This document shows, one piece after another, positions 14,079 through 17,425 of a stretch of 17,425 nt of DNA. The notes beneath the pieces are model-generated. The model worked only from the letters and a program-made list of their open reading frames with translations. It was not told the DNA's origin and searched no databases. The stretch comes from DATHVR01 sp035461175 (lineage in GTDB: Bacteria > Actinomycetota > Acidimicrobiia > Spongiisociales > ZC4RG35), in assembly GCA_035461175.1 (NCBI GenBank), contig DATHVR010000035.1, positions 1 to 17,425 on the forward strand. Direction: 5' to 3'. The first letter of the stretch is position 1, and each line of letters opens with the position of its first letter. A program made the position numbers and the translations under genes.

Positions 14079-14084
14079 TATCAT
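14079..14084 (+). promoter_or_regulatory. Putative -10 box (TATCAT) for the 92-aa ORF
   Basis: TATCAT is the closest match to TATAAT in the window and ends 9 nt before the ATG at 14094, again predicting a near-leaderless transcript. The intervening GGGTGGGAG is purine-rich but too close to the ATG to act as a normal Shine-Dalgarno. Confidence 0.45.
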
Positions 14085-14093
14085 GGGTGGGAG

Positions 14094-14372
14094 ATGGATC
14101 GCCTGCACAAAAAGTTGTTCCGGCTCACGGACCGGCTCCACGAACTTTCCGAGGAGGAGAGGGCCGTCCTCCAGGAACTCGACATGCACCGGAGCATCGA
14201 TGAGGATGCCCAGCGCGACGCCGCCGCCGGCAACTACATCGATCGCGAGGAGGCGGGACTGACCCGCCAGGACGTGGCCCGCTTCGAACGCTCCCTGGAA
14301 TCGATCCGTCGTCGCCGGGAGAAATTGGAATCCGATCGACGGCGACTGCTCGAGAAACTGGAGAAGAGATGA
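14094..14372 (+). CDS. Small charged helical (coiled-coil) protein, unknown function
   Basis: A 92-aa protein that I do not recognise as a named family. It begins MDRLHKKLFRLTDRLHELS and ends RRREKLESDRRRLLEKLEKR. It is almost wholly Lys/Arg/Glu-rich with Leu at heptad-like spacing, so two amphipathic helices or coiled-coil segments (about 1-30 and 60-92) are likely. A short polar linker (AAGNYIDREEAGLT) separates them. No membrane segment, signal peptide or cysteine is present. ATG 14094 is preferred because a TATCAT box precedes it and the residues before it run through the tRNA gene on the other strand. It lies 44 nt upstream of polA, same strand, and may share its transcript. Confidence 0.7.
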   Translation: MDRLHKKLFRLTDRLHELSEEERAVLQELDMHRSIDEDAQRDAAAGNYIDREEAGLTRQDVARFERSLESIRRRREKLESDRRRLLEKLEKR

Positions 14373-14381
14373 GGGCCCCCA

Positions 14382-14409
14382 CTTCCGACTTCCGACCTTC
14401 GGCTTCCGG
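14382..14409. repeat. Four-unit heptanucleotide tandem repeat before polA
   Basis: Four consecutive 7-mers, CTTCCGA, CTTCCGA, CCTTCGG and CTTCCGG, fill most of the 44-nt gap between the 92-aa ORF and polA, ending 7 nt before the polA ATG. The first two copies are identical and the others differ by one or two bases. It leaves polA without a Shine-Dalgarno sequence. Confidence 0.7.
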
Positions 14410-14416
14410 CTGAACG

Positions 14417-17035
14417 ATGCCGACCCTCGCTCTACTCGACGGCAACTCCATCGCCTACCGTGCCTTCTACGCACTGCCCGAGGACCTGGCCACCACCTCG
14501 GGTCAGGTCACCAACGCCGTGTACGGCTTCACCCGCATGCTGATCAGGCTCCTCGGCGACCATCACCCCGAAGGTCTGGCGGTTGCCTGGGACGTGTCGC
14601 GCAGGTCCTTCCGCACCGACCAGTACCCCGAGTACAAGGCCCAGCGGGAGAAGGCGCCGGACCACTTCCGCAGTCAGCTGCCCCTCATCGACGAGGTTCT
14701 GGAGGCGCTCGACGTCCCCCAGTTGCGGCTGGAGGGCTACGAGGCGGACGACCTGATCGCCACCCTGGCCCGGCGGGCCGTGGAGGAGGGCTGGGACGTC
14801 CTCATCGTCACCGGTGACCGTGATGCCTTCCAGCTCATCGACGACCGCGTCAAGGTCGTCTACACCCGGCGGGGAATCACCGACACGGTGATGGCCGACG
14901 CCGCCTACGTCACCGATCGCTACTCGATCACACCCGAGCAATACGTCGAGTACGCCGCCCTCCGGGGCGACACCTCCGACAATCTTCCAGGAGTGGCGGG
15001 GGTGGGGGAGAAGACGGCAGCCAAGCTGCTCAACAAATACGGATCACTCGAGGGGATCTACGAGGCTCTGGACGATCAGACGCCGAAGCTGAGGGAGAAC
15101 CTGGCGGCGGCTCGGGAGCAGGTCTTCTTGAACCGCGAGTTGATGCGCCTGGTGGCCGACGTCGACGTCCCAATCGATCTGGAGGCTCTGCACCGGGGAG
15201 AGTGGGAGCAGGCGAAGGTCAAGGACCTGTTCGAGAGCCTCGAATTCCATTCCCTGTGGGAGGACCTGCTGTCGGTGCAGCCGACGGCGGCGGACCTGCC
15301 GGGAGAGGTACTGGACATCGAGACCACCCTGCTCACGGCCCCCGCCGAGGTGGCCGGGTTGGCGGACGGGAAGCGCCTGGTGCTCGACGTCGTCATGAGT
15401 GATGGTGAGGTGTTCGGGCTCGCCGTCGCCCGAGATGCAGACTCGGCGGCGGTGGTGCCCCTCGATGCGCTGGATCCGCTGGACGTCGCGTTGGGCGATC
15501 CGGCGGTGGCCGTGATCGGCCACGACGTCAAAGAGGCGGTCAGGGTCCTGGTAGGAGAGGGGCTCGACGTGTCGCGGGTGGCGATGGACACCGCCCTCGC
15601 CGCCTACGTGCTCAACCCCTCCTCCCGCAACTACGACTTGGCCGATGTGGCCGGGCGCTACCTGGGACTCGAGCTGGAGTCGCCCGATGCCGAGCCGGAG
15701 GCGGAGGGGACCCTCCCCTTCGACTCCGGTCCCGACCTCGAGGCGGCCGGCCGGCGGGTGGCGGCCGTCGACCGGCTCGCCGACCGGATGTGGTCGGAAC
15801 TGGAGGCGCGCGACGAGCGGGACCTGTTCGAGCGATTCGAGCTCCCCCTGATCCCGGTTCTGGCCCGGATGGAACTGGTCGGCATCGGCGTCGACCGCCC
15901 CTACCTCGAGGGCCTGGGTGAGGAGCTCCGCACCGAGCTGGCCCACCTCGAGACCCAGATCCACGAGATCGCCGAGGAAGACTTCAACGTCAACTCCACC
16001 GACCAGCTCCGCTACATCCTCTTCGAGAAGCTGGGGCTGCCGGTGCAGAAGAAGACCTCCACCGGCAAGCCGTCCACCGACGCCTCGGTGCTCGAGAAGC
16101 TGGAGCACCCGATCGTGGAGGCGCTGCTGCGCTACCGGGAGCTGGAGAAGTTGCGGTCGACCTACGTCGACGGCTACCTGCCGCTGGTGACACCCGAGGG
16201 CCGGATCCACACCCGGTTCAACCAGATGGCGGCCACAACCGGCCGCCTTTCCTCGGACCGTCCCAACCTCCAGAACATCCCCGTCCGTTCCGAGACGGGC
16301 CGCACCATCCGTCGCGCCTTCATCCCCCGGCCGGATTGGACCTTCCTCGTCGCCGACTACTCCCAGATCGAGCTGCGGGTCCTGGCCCACATGTCCGGCG
16401 ATCCCGGGCTGCTGGAGGCGTTCAACTCGACCGACAGCGACATCCACACCGCCACCGCCGCCCGGGTGTGGGGAGTTCCGCTCGAAGAAGTGCAACCGGA
16501 GATGCGCCGGCGGGCCAAGATGATCAACTTCGGCCTGCTGTATGGCATGGAGGCGTTCGGGCTCGCCTCGCGGCTGGGGATCTCCCGGGAGGAGGCCGCC
16601 CACCACATCGAGGCCTACTTCGAGCAGTTCCCCGACGTGAAGGAGTTCATGCAGGGGGTGGTGGTCCAGGCCCGCAACCAGGGCTACACGACCACTCTGT
16701 TCGGGCGCCGCCGCTACCTGCCCGAGCTCAAGAGCGACAACTTCCGCATCCGCCAGATGGGGGAGCGGATGGCGCTCAACGCCCCGGTGCAGGGAACGGC
16801 TGCCGACATCATCAAGTTGGCCATGGTCGAACTCGACGCCGCCCTCGTCGACCGGGAGATGGAATCGAGCCTGCTGCTCCAGATCCACGACGAGTTGGTA
16901 CTCGAGGCTCCTCCCGAAGAACTGGAGGATCTCAAGGCTCTCACCACGGAGGTGATGGAAGGGGTCTGCACCCTCGATGTCCCCCTCCGGGTCGACCTCG
17001 GCACCGGCCCCAATCTGGCCGAGGTCAAGGACTAA
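14417..17035 (+). CDS. polA: DNA polymerase I
   Basis: An 872-aa enzyme for Okazaki-fragment maturation and repair synthesis. Residues 1-~285 are the 5'-nuclease domain (LLDGNSIAYRAFYALP, EADDLIATLAR, VTGDRDAFQLI, LRGDTSDNLPGVAGVGEKTA). Residues ~295-480 have the 3'-5' exonuclease fold but lack the DxE metal motif: RLVLDVVM replaces it. Only MDTALAAYVLNPSSRNYDL is recognisable, so proofreading is probably lost, as in other actinobacterial PolA. The polymerase domain has motif A DYSQIELR (D647), motif B RRRAKMINFGLLYG (R697, K701, Y709) and motif C QIHDELV (H824, D825). It ends normally (LGTGPNLAEVKD). The ATG has no Shine-Dalgarno and follows a heptamer array. Its TAA shares bases with the stop of the convergent transposase. 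Confidence 0.97.
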   Translation: MPTLALLDGNSIAYRAFYALPEDLATTSGQVTNAVYGFTRMLIRLLGDHHPEGLAVAWDVSRRSFRTDQYPEYKAQREKAPDHFRSQLPLIDEVLEALDVPQLRLEGYEADDLIATLARRAVEEGWDVLIVTGDRDAFQLIDDRVKVVYTRRGITDTVMADAAYVTDRYSITPEQYVEYAALRGDTSDNLPGVAGVGEKTAAKLLNKYGSLEGIYEALDDQTPKLRENLAAAREQVFLNRELMRLVADVDVPIDLEALHRGEWEQAKVKDLFESLEFHSLWEDLLSVQPTAADLPGEVLDIETTLLTAPAEVAGLADGKRLVLDVVMSDGEVFGLAVARDADSAAVVPLDALDPLDVALGDPAVAVIGHDVKEAVRVLVGEGLDVSRVAMDTALAAYVLNPSSRNYDLADVAGRYLGLELESPDAEPEAEGTLPFDSGPDLEAAGRRVAAVDRLADRMWSELEARDERDLFERFELPLIPVLARMELVGIGVDRPYLEGLGEELRTELAHLETQIHEIAEEDFNVNSTDQLRYILFEKLGLPVQKKTSTGKPSTDASVLEKLEHPIVEALLRYRELEKLRSTYVDGYLPLVTPEGRIHTRFNQMAATTGRLSSDRPNLQNIPVRSETGRTIRRAFIPRPDWTFLVADYSQIELRVLAHMSGDPGLLEAFNSTDSDIHTATAARVWGVPLEEVQPEMRRRAKMINFGLLYGMEAFGLASRLGISREEAAHHIEAYFEQFPDVKEFMQGVVVQARNQGYTTTLFGRRRYLPELKSDNFRIRQMGERMALNAPVQGTAADIIKLAMVELDAALVDREMESSLLLQIHDELVLEAPPEELEDLKALTTEVMEGVCTLDVPLRVDLGTGPNLAEVKD

Positions 17036-17425
17036 CTGTGCTCCGCGGGGAGGTTGTCCTTGAGGATGCTGGCGGGGGTGGCCCAGCCGAGTGATCCGTG
17101 GGGTCGGTGATGATTGTAGAAGTGGATGAACCCGGTGTAGGCCTGGTGACGTTCGGTCTCTGAGTCCCAGTGTCGGATGTAGGCCCATTCCTCGAGGAGG
17201 ATCCGGTGGAACCGTTCGACTTTGCCGTTGGTCTGGGGTCGTCGTGGCCGAGTCTTTTTCACCGTGGTGCCGGTGGCTGCGCAGCCTCGATGCCATAGCC
17301 CCGACCGGTAGCAGGAGCCGTTGTCGGTTAGCACTCGTCTTGGGGTGACGCCGCGGGAGAGGAACCAGGCTGTGGCTCTCATCCAGAACCCGGCGGCAGT
17401 CGCTGCCTTCTCGTCTCCGAGGACC
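17032..17425 (-). CDS. IS481-family transposase, C-terminal part (runs off the window edge)
   Basis: About 130 residues of an rve/DDE integrase-core transposase; the frame is open to the window edge, so the N-terminus and first catalytic Asp lie outside. Visible are DEKAATAAGFW, RRVLTDNGSCYRS with the second catalytic Asp (codon 17323-17325), and RPQTNGKVERFHR with the catalytic Glu (17215-17217), giving an exact D-x35-E spacing. The C-terminal FIHFYNHHRPHGSLGWATP follows. The HTH domain is not seen. An internal ATG at 17380-17382 is not a real start because upstream codons carry family sequence. The stop TAG (17032-17034) overlaps polA's TAA. The visible part has no frameshift or premature stop. 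Confidence 0.92.
   Translation of the reverse strand, partial: VLGDEKAATAAGFWMRATAWFLSRGVTPRRVLTDNGSCYRSGLWHRGCAATGTTVKKTRPRRPQTNGKVERFHRILLEEWAYIRHWDSETERHQAYTGFIHFYNHHRPHGSLGWATPASILKDNLPAEHS
17032..17425 (-). mobile_element. One end of an IS481-like insertion sequence abutting polA
   Basis: The transposase 3' end identifies this as one end of the element. Its outer boundary is not certain. TGTG at 17037 is a plausible terminal-repeat start directly after CTAA (17032-17035). The other end and any target duplication are beyond the window. Confidence 0.7.

Noticed and set aside
13726..14079. A 117-codon minus-strand frame across the tRNA-Leu region
   Set aside because: It is read through the tRNA gene itself and shows no protein-like conservation signature.
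15044..17296. A 750-codon open frame on the minus strand opposite polA
   Set aside because: It is a mirror of polA codon bias with no recognisable domain, and crosses the polA/IS boundary.
17032..17382. Complete 116-aa transposase starting at the ATG at 17382
   Set aside because: In-frame codons upstream to the window edge continue the family sequence (DEKAATAAGFW), so this is an internal Met of a longer protein cut by the window.

Overview
The window is a high-GC chromosomal segment with strong C/G bias at third codon positions, dense gene packing and many 1-4 nt start/stop overlaps. I read it as an actinobacterial chromosome, most likely from the Acidimicrobiia or a close uncultured relative. 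The grounds are the trpE-x-trpC...trpB-trpA layout, a PolA with an eroded proofreading domain, TANNNT-type -10 boxes sitting directly before start codons, and the cysteine-bearing SLH-like repeats at the end of a secreted protein. The lineage is inference; no rRNA is present.

Layout. Positions 1-2550 hold a minus-strand hotdog thioesterase, then divergently nth (endonuclease III) and an overlapping MATE efflux gene that ends in a long hairpin shared with a convergent MFS transporter (2524-3783, minus). Between the MFS promoter and the next operon lies a decayed 3' remnant of gdhA (NADP-type glutamate dehydrogenase). Then come a CcdA/DsbD-like thiol-disulfide membrane protein, thyA, dfrA and a large secreted protein (regulatory-like domain, GH-like DUF4015 domain, SLH-like repeats). 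The last three are joined by 1-4 nt overlaps.

Positions 7798-13665 are a tryptophan operon in the order trpE - ygfZ-like - trpC - (54-codon small ORF or repeat insert) - trpF - trpB - trpA. Nearly every junction is an ATGA/GTGA overlap. trpD and trpG are absent. The only apparent gap (trpC to trpF, 157 nt) is palindrome-rich but also contains a continuous reading frame that overlaps both neighbours by 4 nt.

After the operon, a 294-nt stretch without genes (13666-13959) holds two imperfect hairpins. Then follow a minus-strand tRNA-Leu(CAA), a divergent 92-aa charged helical protein, a short heptanucleotide array and polA. A 5'-truncated (by the window edge) IS481-like transposase runs convergently into polA, and the two stop codons share bases.

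Functionally the window mixes DNA repair and replication (nth, polA), folate and thymidylate metabolism (thyA, dfrA, folate-binding YgfZ), tryptophan synthesis, transport and redox. Points most worth a second look: the candidate 54-aa ORF between trpC and trpF, the YgfZ-like gene inside the trp operon, the recurring near-leaderless start arrangement, the gdhA remnant with a visible in-frame stop, and the IS/polA junction.
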